Positions 1 to 10,914 of a DNA stretch of 64,000 nt are shown one piece after another; position 1 is the first letter of the stretch, and every line of letters begins with the position of its first letter. Below the pieces are notes generated by a model that saw only the letters and a program-made list of their open reading frames with translations, was not told the origin of the DNA and searched no databases. The translations under genes and the position numbers were made by a program. Source of the stretch: Phallus indusiatus (taxonomy: Eukaryota > Basidiomycota > Agaricomycetes > Phallales > Phallaceae); the NCBI GenBank assembly GCA_027605045.1, contig JAQFWX010000001.1, forward strand, positions 2,108,001 to 2,172,000, given 5' to 3'.

Positions 1-861
1 TCCAGCGTACCGCTCCAAAAAAAACGACGCGGATTTGGATTGACAGTAATTATAGCCCAACAAATTTTGAATTCACAGGTGACTGAGGTCCTTAATTAGC
101 TAGCTGCGTCGGGCTGAGTTTGAGCGTTGTATGGGCCGAGCGAACGACATGGTTTGAGAGAACATGGGAGGAGTTTCATCGAACCCATAAGGATCCACTC
201 ACCGTGACCGCGTGATTGTCACCTTCCCCGTTGTGATTGTAATTTGTCGGATAATGGATTCTATTTGCGTTCGTCAAAAGGATCGGGCATATGATCCGAA
301 TTGGTTACTGAGTTCATGATCAAGCTCTCTGTTTCGTTGGAGCGTAGATCGTTAAGCTCGCGGTGGAGTTGGAGAGATTTTCATTTGTACACGTGAAAGA
401 AGATCTTTATCGTTTTTATGGGCTGGATTGATTTAACGCAGTTATATACATACTCAGCTTTTTGGCACTACATAAATGCTTAGCGTCCTCGATATTGGCG
501 TTCTCGATGTTGGCGTTCTCGATGTTGGCTGTTACCCGATTCAAGGATCATTGGAGGGTGGGGGTGGCACCGGGCGTCTTGTGTATATGGGTTATTTTTA
601 CAAGAAACCTCGTGTTCGCGTTGATGCGGTGTTCCTGGGAAGATATACCGGTTCTTGTGAGTCGACACTTAATATATTTTATTGTGTAAATCGATTCAAA
701 TAACTATCTCGTATTCGTTTTGAGCTATTTTGAGATGTGCATATTACAGGTTACCAATCCGATATGGAAGGGTATCAATATCATTCGAGCATTAGTCACC
801 AGCTTCCGATTGCTTCAAGATCAAAAATCAAGTTGCAACCCCTCGCTCGGACTATCATTAT
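1..861. repeat. Tail of a repeat unit, then start of unit 1
   Basis: No gene recognised. Positions 1-230 resemble 6340-6520 and 14460-14640, including the shared stretch GTGACCGCGTGATTGTCAC, so they are the right end of a unit lying mostly outside the window. Positions about 240-780 resemble 7210-7740 and, less closely, 15290-15790, and form the downstream flank of the membrane-protein gene in each unit. The short ORFs here are not conserved in frame between copies. Confidence 0.6.
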
Positions 862-1808
862 CTACCCAGAACTTGAGTCGCGTCGGGGAGAATGGTCGCC
901 GCTGCTAAGAGGAGGAAGTGGGATAGTTGTGGGAGGCACCGGCAATTCATTGTCATTTTCCATGGTTGTGTTCGCGGATGTTACCGAGTTCGTGTCTGCT
1001 GGTGGAATGCTAAACTGTGATGTAAGTGTTGTGTTAGACGAATCATCTTCCGTTTGAGAATCGGCGTTGACACCGGTGTTATTAGCAGGAGCGTCGTTAG
1101 AGTATGGTGGTAGACGATCTTCAGGGTAAGGAGGAAGGGGTAGAAGTTCAGTGGACGCCGTTAACACTTGCGAACTAGGAATAATTTAAGAATATGAGGT
1201 TTAAAATTAAGAGTGGAGTGATACCTTCTTGGATTGAGTTGTATTGGTGCAGTCATTACCAGTGGAGGGTTAGTTCGTTGCTGACCGTTGTGGTAATTTC
1301 TAATCCATCGATAAATATTTCTCCTACAGCCCTTGCCCAGACAAAGGAAGAGGCCGAATGAAAAGCAGGATATCACTTGTCAAACAAACATCAGTTAATA
1401 AATGTAAGAAATACTTGTCGTTTCTCTCACCTATTATAGCAACAACCCCTACGACGACGCATACACCACTGCATGCGCGCAGTGTCGTCTCATCCGAACT
1501 TGTAGTCCTTTGATAATTGTTTCGACGAAGGATTGGCCGAGAACTGGAAAGGGTAAATACTTCACAATTTGCGTTGACATTAGATAGGTCAGGGGTGCCA
1601 GTGGTAGCGCCAAAAGCCTGAGGCGGGAGTGTCGAGGTGGGGGAAGATATGTGATTTTCGACATCAAGGGTCAACGAACCTTTCTGGGGATATTCCGGGT
1701 TCAGTTGCTCTGCATTTAAGCTGACTTAATCCTTTATGTTTCATTGGCTTGACATCACGTACCGTTGTAGCACAATATTGAGCAAGTACTGTCTGGAATC
1801 AGTGACAT
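862..1808 (-). CDS. Predicted single-pass membrane protein with two LPPY motifs (family copy A)
   Basis: I do not recognise the family. Spliced model: exons 1808-1763, 1709-1431, 1375-1225 and 1174-862, giving 262 aa in frame. The N-terminal 100 residues are Ser/Thr/Asn-rich. One long hydrophobic stretch spans the second intron (VCVVVGVVAIIG joined to VISCFSFGLFLCLG), followed by a basic stop-transfer cluster (GCRRNIYRWIR). The last exon is Pro/Ser/Thr-rich and opens with LPPYPED and RLPPYSND, two LPxY motifs of the kind bound by WW domains. A 40-50-bp deletion relative to the copy at 7789-8821 makes the C-terminus shorter. No N-terminal signal peptide is evident. Topology (short tail in the cytosol) is inferred from the positive charges. 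A foldback repeat lies just upstream. Confidence 0.65.
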
Positions 1809-1852
1809 TTCGGTGTAGTGTTTTGTGAGGAGAGTTTGAGTTTGAGTGTCTA

Positions 1853-2210
1853 CCAGTGGGTAAAAGTCCGAGGGACTGAAGGCTTGAAGGATTCAGACGT
1901 TGCATTCTAAGTTTTATATTCGTCAGACATAGCATTCCGCCCGCTTTCCGGATTAGGAAATCGATATTCTACCTCATGTTTTCCAGGCTTCATTCAGTTT
2001 GATTTCCTAATCTGAAAAACGTGACGATGCAACCTGATTTCAATCAAACCTTGATTTAAGCAGCCTGGAAAACAGCCTGGAAACATGAGGTAGAATATCG
2101 ATTTCCTAATCCGGGGAAAGAAGGCGGAATGCTATGTCTGACGAATATAAAACTTAGAATGCAACGTCTGAATCCTTTAAGCCTTCAGTCCCTCGGACTT
2201 CTACCCACTA
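1853..2210. repeat. Long inverted repeat (foldback) upstream of copy A
   Basis: The left arm, about 1853-1987, reappears as its reverse complement at about 2077-2210, with a loop near 90 bp. Arms are about 134 nt and differ at only a few bases. The left arm is the normal upstream region of the membrane-protein gene, because similar sequence stands before the other minus-strand copies (about 8870-8935 and 17610-17680). The right arm is therefore an inverted duplicate of a promoter or leader region. It occurs only in unit 1. Confidence 0.85.
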
Positions 2211-2904
2211 GTAGATAACCCGAATTCACACCTGATTATCCATCTAATAGAGAAACGTCAAATCAAGGGTTAAAAAGCTAAAAAGCGTCGCGGTTTGGCA
2301 GACAGGATAAACAACTTACAAGCGCACGATAACCCCTTTCAGTGTTTTCTCAGAATCCCAAATTGATTGAATGAGTATCCCTACTGCTAAGGGAGGACGC
2401 GGGAAGAGTCAATGTGTGGCTTTCATTACACGCGATCAAACAATGATAACGCATAACAACTTGCAATCTGAAAGCGTCTGGGACGCGTCAATACCTCAGA
2501 GAAGAGCACGACATCTTGACGGCGCTCAGATCCCACTTCCATAGTAGGTGATTGCGCAATCCAAGCAGTGCGAACACAAACACGCGCCAAATTGTCAGGT
2601 TCTCGGGCGGTTCCCCTTTGACATTACATGGCAGGCTTAATGGTGCTCGCGTTGATGTCTCTCACATGTCATGAGATGGTGAACATACGTCCTACGAAGA
2701 ATCAGACTGTAACCGCAATGACTCATATTGTGGCAGCCAATGGGATTCCGGAGTTTCAATACACATAGATTACGAAGAAGGAAGATTGTCCGATAAACAA
2801 CATCTAATGATGACACTGACACACAAAAACAGAATAAAGTAAGTTCAATATCAAATCTAAATGTTTTCAGCACACCCGATCACCCGATTCTTCGGAATCA
2901 TTCG
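2211..2904. other. Non-coding stretch between foldback and FAD1 pseudogene
   Basis: No gene seen. About 2280-2400 resembles 18880-18980 in unit 3 (shared TTACAAGCGCA block), so this is ancestral sequence downstream of FAD1 in the repeat unit. Short ORFs have no counterpart elsewhere. Confidence 0.5.
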
Positions 2905-4155
2905 TTCATTCATTTCCTCCTTTGTAGTTGAACTAAGTTCCCATTGAGTGGTTTAAATGTCCAGATGATCTCGCTCGGGGGCGAGTGTAGGAAGTGCCAA
3001 ACTGGGAGGACAGGGAGCCGCAGCACGATACGTTTGAATAAGATACAAGTACAGATTCTTTTTGTACGGTCGGTACGGACGAACCCCTTACGACCTGCCC
3101 TTTCGAGTTTTTCAACATCCAGTTCGTACGTAGGCTTGTAACGACGTGAATTTTTTATCGAAAGCGAAGTGATATCGGCCTCAACGTCAACGTCATTACC
3201 AGTGTCTTGGTGTTGGATGAAAAGAGCGGGGTCTGGAAAAGTGTTGTATGTCGATCTGTGTATCTGCTACAAAAGAAAGGTAATTAATACGTGCGGGAGA
3301 GTTTGTCTGCTATGGTTGATACTGACCACATACCCAAATCATAGAGACTATAATATTCTGCATCTAATGTCCGTAAAAAGCTCCTAACGTCCGAATGCGA
3401 TCAATCCAATATAGGATGAACGCGCATGAACTCAGGTCAATCGGGATCAGTCGGGTTTGAGTCGACAATCTTCCTACAGGAATAATCATTGAGAGGGGTT
3501 CATGGATCTAGTTATACCATACCTAACTCCATGAGCATCTGTTCTTCGTTCCGATCAATATAACGTCGACGTTTGGAAAAGCATCCTTGTACGCCCGTAG
3601 CGCGTCTTCCATACCAGATTCGCCGCGTTGACTGAATAAAGTCAGGTTGTGCGTCTTTTCCGAATATGAAATAAACGTTTCAAGTTTAGGAAATGGAGAT
3701 GGTGGAAATATATAGAGCGCTGGTTAGATAGATACGTCTGTTTCTGTTTGAACCGTCAGTACTTCAGTAGTCGCTGTTGAGCAATGAGAATTTGACCGGC
3801 GTCAGCTATATAAAGCAGCTGCATGATAGAGATGAAGCAAGACTGTGCCTGTTTTGATTGTGAAGGAAAAGTTATGAGTGTACGATTGAGCATTTTGAAG
3901 AACTTGAAGGCTGGGAATCGCACAATCTTTGCCGCCATTGAATTCAAGAATCTCTTCTCTTCTCTGGTACAACATGTGAGATAGACTAATTCAAATATCA
4001 CAGATAATGTAACTTTACCCATATCTCCCCGAAGCAAAATAGATTAAATCCAATCCTTCCTTCACTCTGCGTCCTAGGTTATTCTCTTGTTGTTAAGCCA
4101 CCGCCATACAAGTTTCAAGCTGAGTAGATGATATGGGCGAGGATAACGGAATCAT
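2905..4155 (-). pseudogene. FAD synthase pseudogene, copy 1 (full length, several stops)
   Basis: The whole span aligns with the intact FAD1 at 19568-20808. Lesions seen directly: the first exon contains an in-frame TAA where the intact gene has CAA (after CMAVA); the LYNW codons read LYS then TGA; the IGIRRTDP region has lost 2 bp, shifting frame; and the C-terminal exon is frameshifted near LERAGR. Exon order, intron positions and much of the non-coding sequence are still recognisable, so the copy arose by segmental duplication, not through mRNA. It lies between the two membrane-protein genes, as in unit 2. Confidence 0.85.
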
Positions 4156-4780
4156 ATCAGAGTTACGATATTCGGTTTTTGGTGTACGCTTCAGAGCATG
4201 GTAGGAAACGTTTCTATGGGCCCCGTTTAACCAAAGCCGATGGTTTCTTTTCTCGATAGCGTGCGGAAATACGAGAACAGAATGATGCGAGACAAGATGA
4301 AATTCGAATGCATACGGACCGGAACCACGATGAACAAGACTGCACCTCCGTTATCGAAAGAGCTGTGTTGGGACTCTTTTCACATTTATATAATCAGGAC
4401 CACCCTTTCTTCAGAAGAACTGCGGCGAGGATTGATATCGATGAATTTAAAAGTGTGGGTGAAAAACGAAAGAACCACCCGAAGTATTTGATGCAATTTT
4501 CATGGGCGCCAGCGCTTTGACCATAATATGTAGGATTACATTGTGGTGCCCATGCACAAGAGTAGAGTGAGTGGGGCTGTGTAGAGCGAGTAGAGTGAAT
4601 GGTGAATGGGCTGTGTTCAGTGTTCAGCGCTTATTCTGGTTGACTAAGAACTGAGAATAAACATAATATAAGCTTCATGTTTATTCTCAGTTTTGCACGC
4701 TCAGAGCTTTATCAAGCTCCTTCCCTGGTCTTTCACTTAGAACAACTACACTTTCTGCTGTTAACAACCAGTGGTTTACT
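4156..4780. other. Region between FAD1 pseudogene and copy C
   Basis: This holds the upstream region of the FAD1 pseudogene (minus) and of the paralog gene (plus), back to back. It matches 10060-10600 in unit 2. The ORFs here differ in frame between the copies and are judged non-coding. Confidence 0.5.
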
Positions 4781-5809
4781 ATGTCCCCAATATCTAACAA
4801 CGGCGGTAGCAGCTCATGTAACATGTCATCATTGTCATGTCAAGGAGGCATTAGAGCTAATATACTGTCCGGGATATCCAACGTGTCTGTTCAGAAGAAC
4901 ACAACGGACTCTGACAGCAGCTTGTCTCTCATTCTGGGATCTGTTTCTAGCATTCCAGGTCCCGCCACTCCAGCTTTAATCAATGTCAGTCAGCCTTCCT
5001 TGCACTTGCCTCATCGCAATCCTCATTGACATTGACATTTAACAGACAAATTTGGGCTCAGGCGGTCTCGTTCTGACATGTGATGGTGCATGCGTAGGTG
5101 GAATCATTTTTGCTACACTAGGTGAGGGTTTAGTGGGCAAGGCATAATCTTTTATCGGCAAATATTTTGAAAAGCACTTGCTTACGTTAACGTAACAGCG
5201 ATATGCATCGGCCCCTTTCTCTTGTTAGGCTTGACATGCAGAAGGATCCGGGGCCGATGGATCAAAGACTGCAATCAACGAAACAATTCCCCGGCGGTGA
5301 TAACGACAATAAATCTTGAGACCTGGGGGAGGTGAATTTGGTTTTCTTTCCCATATCATTCTTGTTATGAATTTCATAGATCGCAAACGTCAGTCTCTCA
5401 TGAGCTTTCAGTCATCCCTCCTCACCTTGGAGACACCTTTCCATCACCGTACGCCATTACTCACAACCTTCCTGTTGACAACGCGTCTCTTGAAGATCAA
5501 ACATCCATCGTTATGCTTACAAAATCCAGTTTTGAATCAGCACCAACGTCAGTAACGTCTTTGGATGTTGACACCGGTGAATTGTCCATACCTGCTACGC
5601 CTGTTATGTCAACCATTTCGCTCCCTCCTGTTGAAGACCACGATTATCTTCAATATAACCCAATCTCTTCTAATTACGAGGACGATGCCAGCATACAATC
5701 TCGCCCCGAGTCCGTGATCGTTAGCGAAATGGAAGGCATTGAGAACGAGGGTTATAATCCGAACTTAGATATGGAACCAATTGGAAGTTTGGGATTGATA
5801 TTGGGATAA
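4781..5809 (+). CDS. Predicted single-pass membrane protein (family copy C, plus-strand paralog)
   Basis: Diverged paralog of the minus-strand copies. Exons 4781-4984, 5046-5121, 5199-5331 and 5380-5809 give 280 aa in frame. The start is the first ATG (MSPISNNGG). Residues 1-70 are Ser/Asn-rich. The hydrophobic segment spans the second intron (GGIIFATLA joined to ICIGPFLLLG) and is followed by TCRRIRGRWIKDC, the same basic stop-transfer pattern as the other copies. The C-terminal 150 residues are acidic and Ser/Pro-rich and end in SLGLILG. The LPPY pair is not preserved (SVIPPHLGD, TFPSPYAI). The sister copy at 10601-13931 lacks 2 bp in the last exon and carries a transposon, so this is the intact plus-strand copy. 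Function unknown. Confidence 0.65.
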
Positions 5810-7788
5810 TTGGCAGGAATGGAAACAGAAATAAGATGAGAGAATTGCGATTTTGGGATAGCAAGGAATTGGAAACCAGACAAACGATAACACAAGCTCC
5901 ATCAGAATTGAAATTGTAGTACGCGTGCATTGCGCAGACACAAAAAACCGGTCCTTTTAAAGCTTGGTGATGAAACCTATGTATAAAAAATCAAAAGACT
6001 AAATAAAGCTGAATTCAGTATTTATTTTCATATGTACTTACACAATTGTGTGGTCTTACCCAGCAATCAAAAAACGAGGGTCGCGCGGCAACGAGCGATA
6101 AAGGGTTTGACCTGCAGCTGCACAAAAAAAATTCGCAGATGCGTCTTGTCGATCGACGGTAACGGACTCCGGAGAGCATCTATCCGTTGGCCATATGCAA
6201 TGCTTTAAAAACAGTCAAAAGTGTTACACTAGAGATATCACGGCGTGAATCAGTGATTAACTGAGCAGAACCCGAACGAAAGCTTCAACAGACGACATTG
6301 GGTCCAACATACCTTTCCATAAAAATGAAGCAAACTCAAATCACCAGTAATTATAACCAATGGATTTTTTTGAACTCAACGACGGCCGGATTAGCCAGCT
6401 GCGTCAAGCCGGGTTTAAGTGCTGTGCGGGGACGCCATGGCTTGAAAGAAAGAGACGGCCCATAGAGCCCACAGGGATCCATTTACTGTGACCGCGTGAT
6501 TGTCACTTTCCCAACCCCCCTTTATCTAGCCTACGACCCGTTAATGGCGTTAACCCCAAGCTGAGCGCTGACCTGTAAGAGACGCGATCCAAACATTCAA
6601 ATCAAAAAGGATTATAATTCGCAGCCTTATATAATACAAACTGCGGAGTCCAGGAAGGCGAACGTCGAAAGCCGTGGTACCTAGCTTTGCATCAACGCGG
6701 CAGAAAGTTGAACTGTTGGTGGATCGTATGAAGATGAAATTGACAAAGAAGCTGCTTGCACGAATCGTCTTAAAACTGGAATCCGGTCAAACTTCCCTTG
6801 TTGTGAGTAGTTTGCATCATTCTGTTTGCGTTTTAATGAAGGATCCCCTCACCGCAGCGCAACGGCACTTGTCAATTTAGGTGACAAGTGCATACCAATT
6901 CAGAAATCCCATTCATAATGTTATGAGGTCTTGGAGCGTGTTCTCAAACAGGTTTACGTAGTACGACATTGCCCTCCAGTACCACTTTTACTCCAGATCA
7001 TCCCAACCCTCTCATTCTCCCGTTTTCCCTATCCAATATTATTCTCGCGCCTGTAGAAAGCGCCGTGACCAACAACAACTCATACAACTAGGTATGAATC
7101 ATCGTCCTGTTTTTTTTCAACTGTCAAGCTCAGGTATTGAGGATCACCCTAGCTTGGAAAATGAAATTCGTGTCCTTTCTGCGAACGAAAACAACAATAC
7201 GGAACTTGAAGTGTTGGGTTTCGTTGTGATTGTCGGATTCTATTTGCGTTTGTGGAAAGGATCAGGCATATGAACCGAATTTGTGACTGAGTTCATGATC
7301 AAGCTCTCTGTTTCGTCGGAGCGTAGATTGTTAGGTTCGCGGTGGAGTAACGAGTTGTAGAGATTTTCATTTGCGCACGTGAGAAGATCTTTATCGTTTT
7401 TATGGGCTGCACTGATTTAACGCAGTTATGTACATACTCAGCTTTTTGGCACTACATATATACTTAGCGTCCCCGATATTGGCGTTCTCGATGTTGGGTG
7501 TTACCCGATTCAAGGAGCATTGGAGGGTGGGGTGGCACCGGGCGTTGTGTGTATATGGTTATTTTTACAGGAAATCTCGTGTTCGCGTTGATGCGGCGTT
7601 TTTGAGAAGATATACCGGTTCTTGTGAGTCGACACTTAATATTTTATCGCATAAAACGATTTAAATAATAACTATCTCGTATTCAGTTTAAGCTTGTTTA
7701 AGATGTGCACACTACAGGTTACCAATCCGATATAGAAGGGTATCAATATCATCCCATCATTAGTCTCCAACTTCCAATTCCTTCAAGA
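5810..7788. repeat. Repeated intergenic DNA between units 1 and 2
   Basis: No gene recognised. Positions 5812-6530 match 13934-14640 almost throughout, and 7200-7740 match 240-780. The middle part (6540-7100) resembles 14650-15240 more loosely. ORFs here are not shared in frame between the copies. Confidence 0.6.
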
Positions 7789-8821
7789 TCAAAATTCAAG
7801 TTGTAACCCCTCGCTCGGACTATCATTATCTACCGGCTGATTGTCTGGAAAGTGAAAATTCATCCTGTCGTCACTTTCCGAGTCAGAACTTGAGTCTCTT
7901 TGGGGAACATGATCGCTGCTGCTGAGAGGAGGAAGCGGGATAGTGGGAATCGAAGGTGTAGGAGGCATCGGAAATTCATTGTCATTGTCAATGGTTGTAT
8001 TCGCGGATGTTACCGAGTTCGTGTCTGCTGGTGGAATGCTGAACTGTGATGTAAGTGTTGTGGCAGACGGATTATCGTCCGTTTGAGAATCGGCGTTGAC
8101 ATCTGTATTGTTAGCAGGAGCGTTGTTAGAGTATGGTGGTAGACGGTCTTCAGGGTAAGGAGGAAGGGGTAGAAGTTCAGTGGACGTTGTTAACACTTGG
8201 GAACTGGGAACGATTTAGGAATATGAGGGTTAAATTAAGAGTGGAGTGGTACCTTCTTGGGTTGAGCTGTATTGGTGCAGCTACTACTGGAAGGTTAGTT
8301 CGTGCCTGACCGCTGTAGTAACTTCTAATCCATCGATAGATATTTCTTCTACAGCCCTTGCCCAGGCAAAGGAAAAGGCCGAATGAAAAGCAGGACATTA
8401 CTTGTTGAAGGAACGTTGATTAATTAGTGTAACAAATGCTTTTCGACGCTCTCACCTAATGCGGCGACAACGACACCGGCAATGCATACACCATTGCATG
8501 TGAGTAATGCCGTGCTACTCGAACTCTTAAAGGTTGTTTGATAGTTGTCTTGGTGAACGATCGAGCTTGAACCGGAGCTATCGAAGATCTTGAAGCTTGC
8601 GTCGACGTTGGATAGGTTAGGGGTGCCAGTAGTGCTAAACACCTGAGACCGTGCCCGGGTGGCGGAGGATGTGGGATTTCCGACATCAACCGCGACGTCG
8701 AGGCCTTGAAGAGTCGATGAACTCTAGTGTTCTTCCTGGCTTGACATCACTTACCGATGCGCCTTAGTATAAAGGATTCACATGTACAGTTTTGTGTATA
8801 ATTTTGTGGAACCGGTGACAT
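7789..8821 (-). CDS. Predicted single-pass membrane protein with two LPPY motifs (family copy B)
   Basis: The best preserved member. Exons 8821-8755, 8704-8456, 8400-8253 and 8203-7789 give 292 aa with phases 1, 1 and 2 kept. It begins MSPVPQNYTQNCTC. The ectodomain-like part (about residues 23-85) is Ser/Thr-rich. The membrane span runs from about residue 88 to 120 (CNGVCIAGVVVAALG, then VMSCFSFGLFLCLG), followed by KGCRRNIYRWIR. LPPY occurs at about 168-171 and 176-179. The tail is acidic and Pro/Ser-rich and ends in GLQLEF. The two LPPY motifs and the basic patch are identical in copy A. Function unknown; an adaptor role is only inferred. Confidence 0.7.
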
Positions 8822-8939
8822 TGTAGTGGGAAGAGTAATGGTCTGAATTTGTGGTGGTCTCCCAAAGCTTGAAGCCTGAAGGATTCAGATCTTGCATCAT
8901 GCCTATATACCCGTCAGATTTATAACTTAGCATTTTGTG

Positions 8940-9235
8940 GTAATCTTTGGTAATCTTTGATAAGTGAAGTAATCTTTGATAAGTGAAGTAATCTTTGATA
9001 GGTGATGTCGCAAAAATCGAAAGAGGTTTATATTGATTAATAATTGAGTCAAGGCGCTAACTTCACATTTTATCGGTTTATAAAGTTTTATTAACCGATA
9101 AAATGTGATTTTAGAGCCTTGACTAGCTTATTAATCAATATAAACCTCTTTCGATTTTTGCGACAGAAGTATTTTTTGATAACTGAGTATTTTTTTTATA
9201 ACTCAGCATTTTTTTATAACTCAGTATTTTTGGGT
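8940..9235. repeat. Near-perfect 72-bp-arm hairpin flanked by short tandem repeats
   Basis: Arms at 9007-9078 and 9093-9164 are reverse complements with few mismatches and a 14-nt loop. On the left, GTAATCTTTGATAAGTGAA is repeated about three times (8940-9006). On the right, an ATAACTCAGTATTTTT-like unit repeats (9168-9230). Strongly AT-rich. It stands where unit 1 has its own, unrelated foldback and where the 3' half of FAD1 is missing. Coding potential none. Confidence 0.8.
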
Positions 9236-9349
9236 CCCCGGAAGTAAAAAAAATTAATTCAAAATTAATTCAAAATTAAATAAAAATTGAATAAAATTCC
9301 CCGTGAAAAGTTGAGGATTTCACCAGTGTAAGAAGCTCCCTACACGAGT

Positions 9350-10058
9350 TTTATGGATCTAAATATGCCATATCTACCTCCATGACTGTTCTTCGTATTC
9401 CGATCAATATAGCTTCGACGTTTGGAAAAGCGCGTCTTTCATACCAGATTCACCACTTTGACGGAATAAAGTAAGGTTGTACGTCTTTTCCAAATATGAT
9501 ATGAATGATCTGAGTTTAAGAAACGGAGATGGCGGGAATATGTAGAGCGCTGGTTAAATAGGGCATGTTACGTCTGTTTCTGTTTGAATCTTCAGTGGTC
9601 GCTGTCGAGCAATGAGAGTTTGACCGGTGTCAGCTGTATAAAGCAGCTGCATGATAGAGATGAAGCAAGACTGTGCCTGTTTTGATTGTGAAGGAAAGGT
9701 TATGAGTGTACGATTGAGCATTTTGAAGAACTTGAAGGCTGGGAATCGCACAATCTTTGCTGCCATTGAACTCAAGAATCTCTTCTCTTCTCTGGTACAA
9801 CATGTGAGATAGACTAATTCAAATACCACGGAAATACCACGGATAATGGGATATTTGCAATTAGTAGATTAGAAAAATTATTAAATAAATACTCTCTTAA
9901 GAATAAGTGTTGTAACTTTACCCATATTTCCCCGAAGCAGAATAGATTAAATCCAATCCTTCCTCCACTCTGCGTCCTAGGTTATTCTTTTGTTGTTAAG
10001 CCATCTCCATACAAGTTTCAAGCTGAGTAGATGATATGGGCGAGGATAACGGAGTCAT
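9350..10058 (-). pseudogene. FAD synthase pseudogene, copy 2 (3' half missing)
   Basis: Aligns with exons 1-3 of the intact FAD1. The first exon has the same CAA-to-TAA stop as copy 1, so copies 1 and 2 share a broken ancestor. Exon 3 has lost about 19 bp (the region encoding RAYKDA in the intact gene) and more bases near RTDPHG. Homology stops near 9350; the DW motif exon and the C-terminal exon are absent, replaced by AT-rich DNA and the hairpin. About 90 bp of extra sequence lies in intron 1 (about 9830-9920). Confidence 0.85.
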
Positions 10059-10600
10059 ATCAGAGTTACGATAGTCGGTCTTTGGTGTACGTTTCAGAGC
10101 ATGGTAGAAAATCAAACGTTCCCCCGGTCCCCGTTTAACCAAAGCCGATGGTTTCTTTTTTCGATAGCGTGAGGAAATGCAAGAACAGAATGATGGATGA
10201 AATTCGAATGCATATGGACCGGAACCAAACGATAGACAAGACTGCACCTCGTTATCGAAAGAGCTGTGCAAGAGCTGTGTTGAGAATCTTTTCACAATGA
10301 TGTAATCAGGATTAGACATTCTTTCAAAAGAACTGCTGCGAGGATTGATAATAATATCGATGAATTTAACTGGATGGTGGTGAAAAGAACCACCCGAAGT
10401 ATGATGCACATGATCATACATGATGCAGACGTAGCCGAAACAACGCTTGTTCAAACTCTCCTTCCTTACCACACTCGCGCACATCTTTCCATGGGCGCCA
10501 GCGCTTGAGCATAGCCCACCGTCTCAGCGCTTATTCCGGTTGAAAGAGTGCAGGTTCACTTAGAACAACTACACTTTCTGCTGTTAACGAGTGGCCTACT
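10059..10600. other. Upstream region shared with unit 1
   Basis: Matches 4156-4780. A 162-codon minus-strand reading frame runs through it into the first exon of the FAD1 pseudogene, but unit 1 does not keep it open, so I treat it as chance. Confidence 0.5.
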
Positions 10601-10914
10601 ATGTCCCCAATATCTAACAACGGCGGTAGTAGGTCATGTAACATGCCATCATTGTCATGTCAAGAAGGCATTAGAGCTAATATACACTGTGGAAAAAACG
10701 GCCACTGAAGTAAGTGGTATTCAGTGGGCATGACCACTAGGTAACCTCATTCAGTGGTTGGTCAGTGGTCATACCTACTGATAGTCAGTGGTAGATCAGT
10801 GGTCAGTCAGTGGTCAGTGGAAAGTCAGTGGTTAATCACCACTGAATCCCAAATTCAGTGGAATTCAGTGGTCAGGGTACCACTGACTTTCAGTGGTGCA
10901 TCAGGAAAAACTGA

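Larger units (their letters stand above)
240..7200. repeat. Tandem repeat unit 1 (membrane-protein gene, FAD1 pseudogene, paralog gene)
   Basis: This segment has the same gene order and orientation as about 7200-14640 and, in part, about 14640-20960. The order is a minus-strand single-pass membrane protein gene, a minus-strand FAD1 copy, then a plus-strand paralog of the membrane protein. Non-coding DNA is also shared: 5930-6500 matches 14040-14640 almost base for base. Boundaries are approximate, judged by eye. Unit 3 lacks the plus-strand paralog. Confidence 0.75.

Noticed and set aside
1449..1667. Alternative open frame across exon 2 of copy A (a matching one exists in copy B at 8456-8689)
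   Set aside because: It is open in both copies, but does not join to the conserved membrane and LPPY exons; the other frame does, with correct splice phases.
9996..10484. 162-codon minus-strand frame continuing upstream of the FAD1 pseudogene
   Set aside because: The matching region of unit 1 is not open in that frame, and it ends at the pseudogene's premature stop.
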